Assembly (NCBI GenBank): GCA_900766005.1 | Contig: CAAFTU010000036.1 | Span: 1 to 26,971, forward strand | Direction of reading: 5' to 3' | DNA from: an uncultured Bacteroides sp. | GTDB lineage: Bacteria > Bacteroidota > Bacteroidia > Bacteroidales > Bacteroidaceae | DNA: 26,971 nt | The notes under the pieces: generated by a model | Told to the model about the DNA's origin: nothing | What the model saw: only the letters and a program-made list of their open reading frames with translations | The model's database searches: none | Translations under genes and position numbers: made by a program | Part shown: positions 1 to 7,949 of the stretch, piece by piece | How the letters are laid out: every line of letters starts with the position of its first letter | How positions within the stretch are numbered: position 1 is the first letter of the stretch

Positions 1-4
1 CAAG

Positions 5-51
5 AGAAAAATATAGCGTAACGAACGCTTTTTCAGTCTGTTCGCTACGCT
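5..51 (-). terminator. Rho-independent terminator of the hydrolase/cupin operon
   Basis: A 12-bp inverted repeat (AGCGTAACGAAC at 15-26 and GTTCGCTACGCT at 40-51, one mismatch) has a 13-nt loop. Read on the minus strand it is followed by a T-run (the A-run at 6-11 on the plus strand). It lies 42 nt beyond the stop codon of the gene at 93-905, so it fits an intrinsic terminator for that minus-strand operon. Confidence 0.7.
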
Positions 52-92
52 TTACTCAAATTTGCTATTCCGTTAGGTGTTTATTTTAATCT

Positions 93-905
93 TTAAAGTT
101 GGTCATATGCTTTATCAGTAACGGGTTCCAACCATTCGTTGCATACTTCTTCTCCAGGAATCTCGAAAGCCAAATGGGCAAACCAGCTATCGGCTGCTGC
201 ACCATGCCAGTGTTTTACATTGGCAGGTATATGAATCACCGTGCCGGGTACTATTTTCAGTGCAGGCTTGCCTTCTTCCTGATACCATCCTTGTCCCGCT
301 ACACCGACCAACATCTGACCGCCACCTTTGGATGCCTTGTGGATGTGCCAGTTATTGCGGCAACGTGGCTCAAATGTAACGTTGAAAAACGGTATCTGCG
401 AATCGGATATAGGGGCAAGATAACTGTTGCCGGTAAAATACCGGGCATAAGCAGTATTCGGTTCTCCGATGGGGAAAATCATTTCGCGCTGGAAGGCCGA
501 TTTGGCATCTTCTCCCTCTTCCTCTTCTGCCCATACGGACTTGGCAAGTCCAAATGCTGCCCAGGCCTTGGGCCATCCTGCATAAAATGCGATATGGGTA
601 ATGATTTCGGCTATCTCGGTACGGGTGATTCCATTCTTCTTAGCTTCCTGCAGATGATAGGTCAAGGAACTGTCAGTAATGCCTTGACTGATGAGTGAAG
701 TTATTGTCACCAAACTCCTGTCGCGCAAGTTGAGCAGGTTGTTCCGGCTCCACACTTCACCGAAGAGTACTTCGTCATTGAGTTCCGCAAATTTAGGGGC
801 AAACGTGCCCAGTTGGTCACGTCCAGCCGTTTGAATTATCTTTTCTTGTGCCATCAGATTGTGGGTAATTACAATTGCTATCGCTGTGAGAACTAATTTA
901 TTCAT
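93..905 (-). CDS. Exported carboxymuconolactone decarboxylase-like / cupin fusion protein
   Basis: A 270-residue two-domain protein. Residues 1-20 look like a signal peptide ending near MAQ, so the protein is probably periplasmic. Residues about 30-125 match the carboxymuconolactone decarboxylase fold (conserved stretch HIAFYAGWPKAWAAF near 104-118), a family that includes AhpD-like and lactone-processing enzymes. No AhpD-type CxxC pair is visible. Residues about 170-250 are a cupin barrel with likely metal ligands H187, H189, Q197 and H232 or H234. Its first codons overlap the upstream hydrolase gene by 8 nt, so the two are probably translationally coupled. Fusions of this kind occur in Bacteroidetes beside oxidoreductases and AraC regulators, but the substrate is not established. 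The domain call is confident; the reaction is not. Confidence 0.85.
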   Translation of the reverse strand: MNKLVLTAIAIVITHNLMAQEKIIQTAGRDQLGTFAPKFAELNDEVLFGEVWSRNNLLNLRDRSLVTITSLISQGITDSSLTYHLQEAKKNGITRTEIAEIITHIAFYAGWPKAWAAFGLAKSVWAEEEEGEDAKSAFQREMIFPIGEPNTAYARYFTGNSYLAPISDSQIPFFNVTFEPRCRNNWHIHKASKGGGQMLVGVAGQGWYQEEGKPALKIVPGTVIHIPANVKHWHGAAADSWFAHLAFEIPGEEVCNEWLEPVTDKAYDQL

Positions 906-1983
906 GTAGCTTCAGTCCTTTGTAGTAAAATTCCAGGATTTCCTTCCATGGAATGTAATCTTTGTCGCCGCCGTCATATAGATCGCAGTGGGTAGCTCCC
1001 GGCACAATAAGCAGCTGCTTGTTGGCTGCGTATTTCCCGCTGGTAACCACTCTGAAAGCATCTTCCCCGAAATAGCGGCTGTGGGCTTTTTCTCCGTGTA
1101 CAATGAGTACGGGAGTTCGGATTTCACTGGCAGCTACCCAAAGGTTATGATTCAAAAGCATGAGCGAAGAAGTGATGTTCCATCCCTGATTCGAATTGAG
1201 CGAACGCGGGTGGTAGCCTCTTTCAGGTGACTTATAGTATGCCATGTATTGTTTCAGAAAATCAGGAGCATCAGCTGGAGCCTGATCTGGAAGTCCGCCC
1301 TGCGTTTTGATGATACCCGTACGGAACTCCTCGGTGCGTTTCTGCGCCAGTTCTTGCTTCAAACGATAACGGCCCTCTTCGCCCATGCTGTCAAAATAGC
1401 CTTGCTGTGTCACTCGGGTCATGTTGTAAAGAGTTACACAAACTGATGCTTGTATTCTGGGATCGAGTGCTGCCGCATTCAGTGCGATACCTCCCCAGCC
1501 GCAGATGCCGAGAATGCCAATGCGGTCTGCATCCACCTGATCGTGACAGGAAAGAAAATCAACAGCTGCACAGAAATCCTCCGTATTGATGTCCATGGAG
1601 GAAGAATAGCGTGGCTGGCCACCGCTCTCGCCGGTGAATGAAGGGTCGAAAGCAAGGGTCAGATAGCCTTGCTCAGCCAGATGCTGGGCATAAAGACCAC
1701 TGGACTGTTCTTTTACGGCACCATATGGACCGCTCACGGCGATGGCGGGAAGTTTTCCCGTAGCGTTTTTGGGTACATACAGATCTGCTGCCAACGTGAT
1801 GCCGAATCTGTTTACAAAACTTACTTTACAATGTTTCACCTTGTCACTTTTCGGGAAGGTCTTGTCCCATTCCTGCGTCATTGTCAATTCTTCTTTTTTC
1901 ATAAAAGCCTCTTTTGTATTCTGGGCCATCATGCCTGCATCTAAGAACAATAGCATCAAGGCCAGATAATGTTTGATTTTCAT
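898..1983 (-). CDS. Exported alpha/beta hydrolase (dienelactone hydrolase-like)
   Basis: A 361-residue protein whose N-terminus (residues 1-21, ending MMAQ) resembles a signal peptide. The alpha/beta hydrolase fold is supported by the strand-turn regions LPAIAVSGPYG (78-88), LTLAFDPSFTGESGG (108-122), RIGILGICGWGG (154-165), PVLIVHGE (291-298) and the catalytic-histidine region PGATHCDLYD (328-337, H332). The nucleophile elbow is unusual: GICGWGG has no serine, so C161 is the most likely nucleophile, as in dienelactone hydrolases, but with one extra residue compared with their G-x-C-x-G-G. It is the first gene of a two-gene operon with the CMD/cupin gene. An ester or lactone substrate is an inference from fold and neighbour. 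Confidence 0.82.
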   Translation of the reverse strand: MKIKHYLALMLLFLDAGMMAQNTKEAFMKKEELTMTQEWDKTFPKSDKVKHCKVSFVNRFGITLAADLYVPKNATGKLPAIAVSGPYGAVKEQSSGLYAQHLAEQGYLTLAFDPSFTGESGGQPRYSSSMDINTEDFCAAVDFLSCHDQVDADRIGILGICGWGGIALNAAALDPRIQASVCVTLYNMTRVTQQGYFDSMGEEGRYRLKQELAQKRTEEFRTGIIKTQGGLPDQAPADAPDFLKQYMAYYKSPERGYHPRSLNSNQGWNITSSLMLLNHNLWVAASEIRTPVLIVHGEKAHSRYFGEDAFRVVTSGKYAANKQLLIVPGATHCDLYDGGDKDYIPWKEILEFYYKGLKLHE

Positions 1984-2012
1984 ATTTACCTTTCTTGTTA
2001 TTTTATATGGTA

Positions 2013-2020
2013 CAAAAATA
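2013..2020 (-). promoter_or_regulatory. Candidate -7 element for the hydrolase/cupin operon
   Basis: CAAAAATA on the plus strand reads TATTTTTG on the minus strand, an exact match to the Bacteroides TAnnTTTG -7 element, about 30 nt before the hydrolase start codon. No good TTTG -33 element is seen 19-21 bp further upstream, so this may be an activator-dependent promoter. The neighbouring AraC gene is an obvious candidate activator. Confidence 0.4.
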
Positions 2021-2096
2021 GGAAGAATGGCTAAATGGAATCCTATCTCAATTTTGGGAGAAATGACCCGAATTATGGATTTAGTTTTAGAGGTAT

Positions 2097-2139
2097 AAAA
2101 AAAGGTAACAACAGGTAGCTATACCATGTTGTTACCTTT
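2097..2139 (-). terminator. Rho-independent terminator of the flavodoxin/AraC operon
   Basis: A perfect 13-bp inverted repeat (AAAGGTAACAACA at 2101-2113, TGTTGTTACCTTT at 2127-2139) extends inward through GGTA/TACC with one bulged A. On the minus strand it is followed by seven Ts (the A-run at 2097-2103). It starts only a few bases past the AraC stop codon, so termination of the AraC transcript is the natural reading. Confidence 0.88.
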
Positions 2140-2145
2140 GAAATA

Positions 2146-3042
2146 CTAAGAGACCTTCCGGTAATCGTTGGGGGTCTGTCCGGTATGTTGTTTGAAAAAA
2201 CGGACAAAGTGTTGGGGATATTCAAATCCGAGCCTGCTGCTGATTTGACTGACCGTCAGCAGTTCATCGCTGAGATATTCCTTGGCGGTAGCCAACAGAC
2301 GATCGTTGATGAAATCCTTGGCGGTCCGTCCGGTTTCAGTCTTGACCAGCTGGCCGAAGTAACCGGGTGTCAGGCAGCATTTGTCTGCGAAATAACTGAC
2401 ACTGGGCAGTCCTTCTTTTTCTGCTTGGTTACGAAGATAATCTTTTAGCAGACTATCGAACTGTTTCACCACACTGTGATTGATTTCTTCACGGATGATA
2501 AACTGGCGGTCATAAAAGCGCAGGCAATAGTTCAGCAGCAGTTCGATATTCGATACAATCAGTTCCCGGGTATGATTGTCGATTGGATGGTTCAGTTCCA
2601 TCTCTATCAAGTCCAGTACCTGCTTGAATACACCGACCTCTGCTTCAGACAGATGAAGCGCTTCCGTACTGCTGTAGGAGAAAAACTCGTAACGCTGTAT
2701 ATTACGTCCCAACTGCGTACGGTTCAGGAAATCCGGATGAAAGAGCAAGGCAATGCAACGGGGTCGGACAGATTGGTCGGTTATTTCCACTGTTACCGTT
2801 TGTCCGGGTTCGAAGGAGGTTACCGTCTGCTCGTCAAAGTTGTAAGGAGTACGGCCATAGGAAAGGTTACACCCTTTGGTCTCTTTCAGCCAGATGGCAT
2901 AGATGCCATAGTGTACTTGATATTTGGCAACTTCCTCCGATTCGGAACGATCCAAATGGAGAACACTTACCATGGGATGCAGTGTAGGTATTCCATAGAA
3001 GTCGTTTATCTGCTGGATGGAATCAAAATAGACCGTTTTCAT
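2146..3042 (-). CDS. AraC family transcriptional regulator
   Basis: The protein is 298 residues if started at ATG 3042. The C-terminal part (about residues 195-298) is a classical double helix-turn-helix AraC domain: the region SVSYFADKCCLTPGYFGQLV, then DFINDRLLATAKEYL, and the conserved end LGFEYPQHFVRFFKQHTG followed by TPNDYR. The N-terminal part is a cupin-like sensing domain with no recognisable ligand motif. A GTG at 3051 overlaps the upstream TGA stop (GTGA) and would add three residues; ATG 3042 was preferred because its product begins like related regulators. The gene follows the flavodoxin gene with little or no spacing and probably controls this operon and the hydrolase/cupin operon next to it (inference). 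Confidence 0.9.
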   Translation of the reverse strand: MKTVYFDSIQQINDFYGIPTLHPMVSVLHLDRSESEEVAKYQVHYGIYAIWLKETKGCNLSYGRTPYNFDEQTVTSFEPGQTVTVEITDQSVRPRCIALLFHPDFLNRTQLGRNIQRYEFFSYSSTEALHLSEAEVGVFKQVLDLIEMELNHPIDNHTRELIVSNIELLLNYCLRFYDRQFIIREEINHSVVKQFDSLLKDYLRNQAEKEGLPSVSYFADKCCLTPGYFGQLVKTETGRTAKDFINDRLLATAKEYLSDELLTVSQISSRLGFEYPQHFVRFFKQHTGQTPNDYRKVS

Positions 3043-3047
3043 GCGAC

Positions 3048-3584
3048 TCACACAGATTTTCCCAGTTCGAAAGCTTCTTCTAATTTGGCATTTCCTTGAA
3101 TTTCGTTCGGCTCATTGACTCCACCGCAGAACAGGGTTCCTACCAGTCTGGCTTTGGGATAGCAGTCAATCCATCCTGTCAGTCCAGCTTCTGCACGCTG
3201 AGGAACAGATGCCTCATCTTCTGCTGCTGTGGTGAGCAGATAGACCTCCCGAAACCGGTAATCCCGATCGTACATGGCATTCATGCGGTCAATCAGGGTT
3301 TTCATCTGCCCGCTCATCTCGTAATAATAGATAGGTGTAGCCCATACAATCACATCCGCCTTCATCACTTTCTCCATGATGCCGTTCACATCGTCATCGA
3401 TGACACACCGTCCCAGTTTGGCACAGGCGAAACAGCCGAGACAGAATGCTATCTGCTTGCCGAGAAGTTCCACTTTTTCCACTTGATGCCCTGCACTTTC
3501 AGCACCTTTCATAAACTGTTCAGCCAACAGGTCACTGTTCGACCGTACCCGGAGGCTGGTTGAAATGATAACAACACGTTTCAT
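3048..3584 (-). CDS. Flavodoxin-like NAD(P)H-dependent oxidoreductase
   Basis: A 178-residue protein of the NADPH-dependent FMN reductase/flavodoxin-like fold. The N-terminal strand and phosphate loop read VVIISTSLRVRSNSDLLAEQF, typical of FMN phosphate binding. The central motif WATPIYYYEMSGQMKTLIDR contains the aromatic loop expected near the isoalloxazine ring. A cysteine-rich stretch (CLGCFACAKLGRCVID) follows the second strand, as in many flavodoxin-like reductases of anaerobes annotated as iron-sulfur flavoproteins, although these cysteines alone do not prove a cluster. ATG 3584 is chosen; ATG 3590 is two codons upstream. It is the first gene of an operon with the AraC regulator. A cytoplasmic quinone, nitro-compound or electrophile reductase is likely; the substrate is unknown. 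Confidence 0.88.
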   Translation of the reverse strand: MKRVVIISTSLRVRSNSDLLAEQFMKGAESAGHQVEKVELLGKQIAFCLGCFACAKLGRCVIDDDVNGIMEKVMKADVIVWATPIYYYEMSGQMKTLIDRMNAMYDRDYRFREVYLLTTAAEDEASVPQRAEAGLTGWIDCYPKARLVGTLFCGGVNEPNEIQGNAKLEEAFELGKSV

Positions 3585-3590
3585 TAGCAT

Positions 3591-3872
3591 ATCTTTTTAC
3601 TGTTTTGATGGCAAAAAAAATGTTTTTTTAAGTCATTGCTTTCATCTGGATTATGGTTATTATGACCCGTTTTATGGAATAACTTATCCTGTTTCTACGA
3701 AAAGATTGTCTTTTCCCCATATCGTATAAGTCCCTTGTACTGTTCTTTCTTGATTGGCTATAATATTGAGCGAATTACGTAGTACTAATGATTTTTCGAA
3801 TTGAGAAATATGAATATATTAGTATCAATGAAAAGTGAAATTGCCCCTTCAAAAAAATATATAGAAACTATA
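3591..3872. other. Divergent intergenic region, no gene seen
   Basis: AT-rich spacer between the divergent flavodoxin operon and the secreted-protein gene. It holds the presumed promoter of the flavodoxin operon, but I could not find a convincing TAnnTTTG element on the minus strand. A weak dyad (TACTAAT near 3782, ATTAGTA near 3819) is present. No conserved small ORF or structured RNA was recognised. Confidence 0.5.
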
Positions 3873-3901
3873 TTTGTTAGATTAAAAAATAACTAACTTT
3901 G
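3873..3901 (+). promoter_or_regulatory. Bacteroides-type promoter of the secreted-protein gene
   Basis: TTTG at 3873-3876 and TAACTTTG at 3894-3901 match the -33 and -7 elements of the Bacteroides primary sigma factor. The 17-bp spacing is slightly short of the usual 19-21 bp. Transcription would begin near 3907, leaving a leader of about 30 nt before ATG 3939. Confidence 0.6.
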
Positions 3902-3938
3902 TGCTCTTGAATTATTATAAATTTAAATACTCTTATTT

Positions 3939-4667
3939 ATGAAAAAATTGGCTATTGCTCTTTCGCTTCTTGTGGGGGTGGCTACACGCATTTCTGCCCA
4001 AGAAGTATCAGTTCCAGAACCTGAATTTATCAACAGCTATTGTATTTTAACCAGCGATAGCACGTTAGAAACATTACCTAAGGAAAATGGTATGATAGGC
4101 AAACATGAAACTAAAACCAAGGGTTTGCTGAATAAAATATCTAAAGTGGCAGACGTCGCCAGTTCTGCTGGTGCCTTAGGTGCTGTTATCGGTGCTAATG
4201 CCGGTAATCTATCAGGAGCAGTAGCAGGTGTTAAAGTACTTACCACAGCAGGCAGTGTCGGTGATGTTGCTTCATCGGCCAGTGCATTGGCCGGTTCAAG
4301 TGGTATGGATATTATTTTCCCAGGCAAGTCTTCTCGTTATGTATATCATTATGATGGTAAAGATGTGCGTTTGCTTATTAAGGCTGCTAACAATGAAGAA
4401 GATCCTATTGGAATTTATCGAATTGTGAAATTTAATACACTTAAAAAACAGCGTCGTATTCAATGGATTGAATTCGAGTCTTCTGTGTTAGGTACTGAAG
4501 AGGCTCAGAAAAGTGGCTTTTTATACTTTACGGGGCATAAATATGGTGATCAGTCTTATCTGTTGACTATTCCTGCTTCTGAAATAGAAAAAGGGGAATA
4601 TGGCATTTTCTTCATGAACATTATTACAGCGACTTCTATACCTGTTGGTACTTTTGGTGTTTATTGA
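3939..4667 (+). CDS. Secreted protein of unknown function
   Basis: A 242-residue protein with a clear signal peptide (residues 1-20, MKKLAIALSLLVGVATRISA, cleaved near AQE), so it is exported. Family not recognised. Residues about 65-125 are rich in Ala, Gly, Ser and Val and contain two related stretches, VADVASSAGALGA and VGDVASSASALAG. This looks like an imperfect internal duplication forming amphipathic or membrane-interacting helices. The C-terminal half (about 130-242) is mixed alpha/beta with the motif YVYHYDGKDVRLLIKA and ends in GVY. It is monocistronic, with a promoter at 3873-3901 and a terminator at 4729-4764. No function is proposed. Confidence 0.85.
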   Translation: MKKLAIALSLLVGVATRISAQEVSVPEPEFINSYCILTSDSTLETLPKENGMIGKHETKTKGLLNKISKVADVASSAGALGAVIGANAGNLSGAVAGVKVLTTAGSVGDVASSASALAGSSGMDIIFPGKSSRYVYHYDGKDVRLLIKAANNEEDPIGIYRIVKFNTLKKQRRIQWIEFESSVLGTEEAQKSGFLYFTGHKYGDQSYLLTIPASEIEKGEYGIFFMNIITATSIPVGTFGVY

Positions 4668-4728
4668 TCCTGTTTTGATTGAATTTCTATTTAGAAGTCG
4701 TTTCATCGAAAATAAACTCCTACCTATG

Positions 4729-4764
4729 GAGGTGTGTCATAATGCATGATGCACCTCTTTTTTT
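4729..4764 (+). terminator. Rho-independent terminator of the secreted-protein gene
   Basis: GAGGTG (4729-4734) pairs with CACCTC (4752-4757), and the stem continues inward through TGTCAT/ATGATG using two G-U pairs, around a five-base loop. A run of seven Ts follows (4758-4764). It lies about 60 nt after the stop codon of the plus-strand gene at 3939-4667. Confidence 0.85.
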
Positions 4765-4834
4765 ATTTATCGATATGCAAATGTTCTACTACACAGCGAA
4801 GTTTGAGGCTCTCCACAATCGGGCGTTCTGGCAG

Positions 4835-7570
4835 TCAGGGTGTTCCTCTTTCTTTTCTATCTGCCCTCGCTGAAAGCATGCTTTTGCATGTTTCTACGTT
4901 GAACGTATCAGTTGTAGAAATTCGCTGAGGGCACAACCCGAATTTGGTGAGCAAACTGTCCTTTAGCTGGTCGCGCGACTGCTGTGCTTCGTTGTTCTGG
5001 TGAAACTGCCAGCCATCCACCTCAAACACTTGCATCGGCTGCTTGGTGAGTGAATTGTAAACCAAGAAATCGACATGTGCCAGCGGACTTTCGGCAAAGG
5101 CTTTTTCCTTTTCATTCAAGCTGCTCCAGTCCGCTATTAAACGAGATAAAGGGTAGTGGCAGAGCACCGCTACATTGTCCCACTGCAACTTCTCAATGGC
5201 TTTAGTCAACGCATCATACACCAGGTTTTCGGACAAGTGCTCGGAGATTTTCTTGTGAGAAGCCTCAAATGCCAACCGCTCTGCTGTGTACGATTTGTAG
5301 AGCAAGTCGAAGACTGAATGCAGCTTGCTTTGGGTCTCTTCGCAGTTGTTGTATTTCATGTAATCGATGAGCTGCCCCAAAATAGACTCTTGCGGCTTCT
5401 CATTCTCGTTTGTCACGACACAAAGCCGGGTCTTGGCCCGCGAAATCGCCACGTTCAGCAGGTTGGCGTCATCCGAAAATTCCGTAGGCACATTGTCCAC
5501 CATGCTCAGAATGATAGCATCACATTCCCGTCCCTGAAACTTATGTACTGTGCTGGCTATATCTTTCCCCAGCATCTTATTGATTTCCTCGGCTTGTAGT
5601 CGGTAAGGAGTGATGATTCCTACACTCTCATTCTCGGAAAATTGCGGCATAATCTCTTCCTTTATCACATCAATCTCACGCTGGTTCAGATGTCCGCGCG
5701 CATAATTACCCTTGCCGGTATATACTACCTCCAGCACCTTCTCCTCGTTCTCGTCGGCAGTCATGGCTACCAGCTCTCTATCATAGAATTTCCGGTTGCA
5801 GAATTCAATGATTTGGGGATGACACCGGTAATGCTCGCGCAACAGTGTCACCGGGGCATCGCGGAAAATTTCCAGACAAGATTTCAGGAAACTATGGGTG
5901 ATGGCATTGTAACTTTCTTCCACCTGATAGGTTTCCTGAATGGCTCGTAGTGCGGTGGCTTCTTCTTGGCCGACGACATTGGGCAACTGCTTATCATCGC
6001 CTACAATCACTGCATGAGTGGCACACGACAACGCCAAAGCTCCGGTCTTGATGTCCACTTGCGAGGCTTCGTCCATAATGACATAATCAAATACGTGGTC
6101 CGGACTGATGCAGCTTTTGGCTGAATACGTTGTGCTCAACACTACCGGGTAAGCAGCTAAGAAAGCTGTGCTTTGCCGGTAAAGGTCGGAGGGTTTCCAT
6201 CGTTCGCGCTGCTTTCCTGCATACCGGCCGGCTATCGCAGCCTTCAATAGCTGAAGCGAAGTGGAACGCAGCTCTTTCACATGATGAGGCAGCTGGATGG
6301 CATCAAGGGAGGATCCGATTGTTTCCAGTTCATTTTCAATCTCTCTCAGACGCGCGTCATAGTAAGCCGCTTCCAACTCGGCGACGACCCTACTGCTGGG
6401 CTTCTTTAAGAAAGAGAACATCCTCATTCCCATCCGCAGACTCCACTTCAGCTTGTACCATATGCCGACTGCCTTTTGCCCTTCGTTCAACAGTTGATAG
6501 GAGTGAAGCAGTTTCAGCAGGGAGGACGAAGCACGATTACGTAACCATCCTTCCGATTCATTGCTGGCACATAGCTTCTCGTTGTGTTCTCTTTCCAGCT
6601 GCAATGCTGCATGCTCCGCCTGAAGTTTCGCTTGCTGCAGCTGCCCCTCAAAGCCTTTCGATACCTCGGCCAGGGCTTTCTTGCAGTGTTCTTTTACAGC
6701 CGATTTATCCTCTAGAAGCCAATTGTCCATGGCAGGACACGACGGCTGGTTATTGAAAAAAGCGTCCCTGTTTTGCGCACTGCCCAGTTGAGCCACTATA
6801 AATCCCAGGCTCTCTTTTTCCAGTTTCTCCGCCACATTCTCTACGGCAGAGTTGTTGTTCGAAACTACCAGCACCGTTTTGTTTTGCATCAGCAGGTTGG
6901 CGATGATGTTTAGAATTGTTTGCGTTTTCCCCGTTCCTGGAGGTCCTTGTATGATGCTTACCTGATGCGTCAACGCAGCTTCTACAGCAGCCTTCTGACT
7001 GGCGTTGCAACCAAACGGATAATAAAGCTGCTTAGGCATTTTATGCGTATCCAGTTTGCTTTTGCTACCCAGATACTGGGCCAGGGGAACATTGTCTCTT
7101 TTCACGTCCACCTTCTGATATTGTTTCGAAAGAATACTGATGTTATCGTCCGTCAGCAGACTTGTTTCGGCTGCCAGTTTATTGAGGTAATCCCACGTAG
7201 AGCCTCCGTTTTGATTGATGGGGGTTCGGGTGACATACACCTGTTTCCCCTCTAAGTTTTCGTAATAACCATTCTGATAGACGATGTGATAGAAGCAGTG
7301 TTTCTCATCCGAAAAGCGAAGAAGTGCTGCAGCCTGGGTGATATGCCTGTTGTTGATGTACAAGCCTTTTTCGCCGAGGTCAATTTTTTCTGGATGGGTC
7401 AGATAAAGCAGGCGGGAAGGGTTGTAATGAAACCATCGCGTAGAACCGTTAAACAGAACAGACCACAGTCCCTTGCTGTTTTCTTTGATAGCAGCAATTC
7501 GTTCTGTGACAAACATATCCTTGCTTCCACGCTTGTCTAAATCGACAATCATACATTCTTTTCTATCCAT
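4835..7570 (-). CDS. Superfamily 1 DNA/RNA helicase with C-terminal PD-(D/E)xK-like nuclease domain
   Basis: A 911-residue protein. The helicase core shows motif I GPPGTGKT (209-216), motif II DEAS (500-503), motif III GDDKQLP (524-530), motif IV region VGIITPYR (650-657), motif V VHKFQGRECDAIILS (675-689) and motif VI LLNVAISRAK (704-713). This is the Upf1/SMUBP2-like AAA_11/AAA_12 arrangement. A long helical insert (about 290-460) separates motifs I and II. Residues about 780-890 look like a DUF2726/Vsr-like restriction-endonuclease fold: VDFLVYN (D833), VFEVDGWQFH (E850, D852), then RDQLKDSLL (K870). The gene stands alone between two other transcription units. Repair or defence against foreign nucleic acid are both possible; the sequence does not decide between them. 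Confidence 0.87.
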   Translation of the reverse strand: MDRKECMIVDLDKRGSKDMFVTERIAAIKENSKGLWSVLFNGSTRWFHYNPSRLLYLTHPEKIDLGEKGLYINNRHITQAAALLRFSDEKHCFYHIVYQNGYYENLEGKQVYVTRTPINQNGGSTWDYLNKLAAETSLLTDDNISILSKQYQKVDVKRDNVPLAQYLGSKSKLDTHKMPKQLYYPFGCNASQKAAVEAALTHQVSIIQGPPGTGKTQTILNIIANLLMQNKTVLVVSNNNSAVENVAEKLEKESLGFIVAQLGSAQNRDAFFNNQPSCPAMDNWLLEDKSAVKEHCKKALAEVSKGFEGQLQQAKLQAEHAALQLEREHNEKLCASNESEGWLRNRASSSLLKLLHSYQLLNEGQKAVGIWYKLKWSLRMGMRMFSFLKKPSSRVVAELEAAYYDARLREIENELETIGSSLDAIQLPHHVKELRSTSLQLLKAAIAGRYAGKQRERWKPSDLYRQSTAFLAAYPVVLSTTYSAKSCISPDHVFDYVIMDEASQVDIKTGALALSCATHAVIVGDDKQLPNVVGQEEATALRAIQETYQVEESYNAITHSFLKSCLEIFRDAPVTLLREHYRCHPQIIEFCNRKFYDRELVAMTADENEEKVLEVVYTGKGNYARGHLNQREIDVIKEEIMPQFSENESVGIITPYRLQAEEINKMLGKDIASTVHKFQGRECDAIILSMVDNVPTEFSDDANLLNVAISRAKTRLCVVTNENEKPQESILGQLIDYMKYNNCEETQSKLHSVFDLLYKSYTAERLAFEASHKKISEHLSENLVYDALTKAIEKLQWDNVAVLCHYPLSRLIADWSSLNEKEKAFAESPLAHVDFLVYNSLTKQPMQVFEVDGWQFHQNNEAQQSRDQLKDSLLTKFGLCPQRISTTDTFNVETCKSMLSARADRKERGTP

Positions 7571-7661
7571 GCCTCTTTTTGATTGATGTGTTATCTTTAC
7601 TCGTGTCCCAGGGCAGTTACTCCATAGAGCGCTTATGCTTGTTGAGTTGGAAACTCTGCTA

Positions 7662-7669
7662 CAAATTTA
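7662..7669 (-). promoter_or_regulatory. Candidate -7 element for the helicase-nuclease gene
   Basis: CAAATTTA on the plus strand reads TAAATTTG on the minus strand, an exact TAnnTTTG match about 90 nt upstream of the helicase start codon. A clear TTTG -33 partner is not visible, so the assignment is tentative. Confidence 0.4.
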
Positions 7670-7691
7670 GTTATAAATCACGACTTATATG

Positions 7692-7756
7692 CAGCTGAAC
7701 AAGAAAAAAACAGCAGTAAAACAAGAAAAAAACGACAGCTGAACAAGGGAAACAAA
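7692..7756. repeat. Three degenerate 22-bp direct repeats
   Basis: CAGCTGAACAAGAAAAAAA (7692-7710), a copy reading CAGTAAAACAAGAAAAAAA (7714-7732) and a diverged copy beginning CAGCTGAACAAGGGAAA (7736-7752) recur at a 22-bp period. They are purine-rich on the plus strand and non-coding in all frames. Confidence 0.65.
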
Positions 7757-7781
7757 CGGCGGTGGGAAAGGAAAAAAAGTA

Positions 7782-7874
7782 CAGCGAGATAGAAGAGCTA
7801 AAGCATAGGTTTACGACTTGAAAAGCATGGAAATACGATCGCTAAAGCACTGCTTTTTTAGCGCTATCTCGCTG
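7782..7874. repeat. 93-nt dyad with perfect 11-bp ends
   Basis: CAGCGAGATAG (7782-7792) and CTATCTCGCTG (7864-7874) are exact reverse complements. Complementarity continues inward imperfectly (GAGCTAAAGCA against TGCTTTTTTAGCG), giving arms of about 24 bp around a 45-nt centre. The right arm can also form its own hairpin with GCTAAAGCA at about 7841-7849. It could be a small structured RNA, a miniature inverted-repeat element remnant, or a protein site. Confidence 0.6.
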
Positions 7875-7949
7875 CTTTGTCAGGGCTAATTGCTCTTGCA
7901 TTTTTTGGGGGAATGGCAGCACGGTTGTTTCGTTGCCTCAGTTTTGCTT

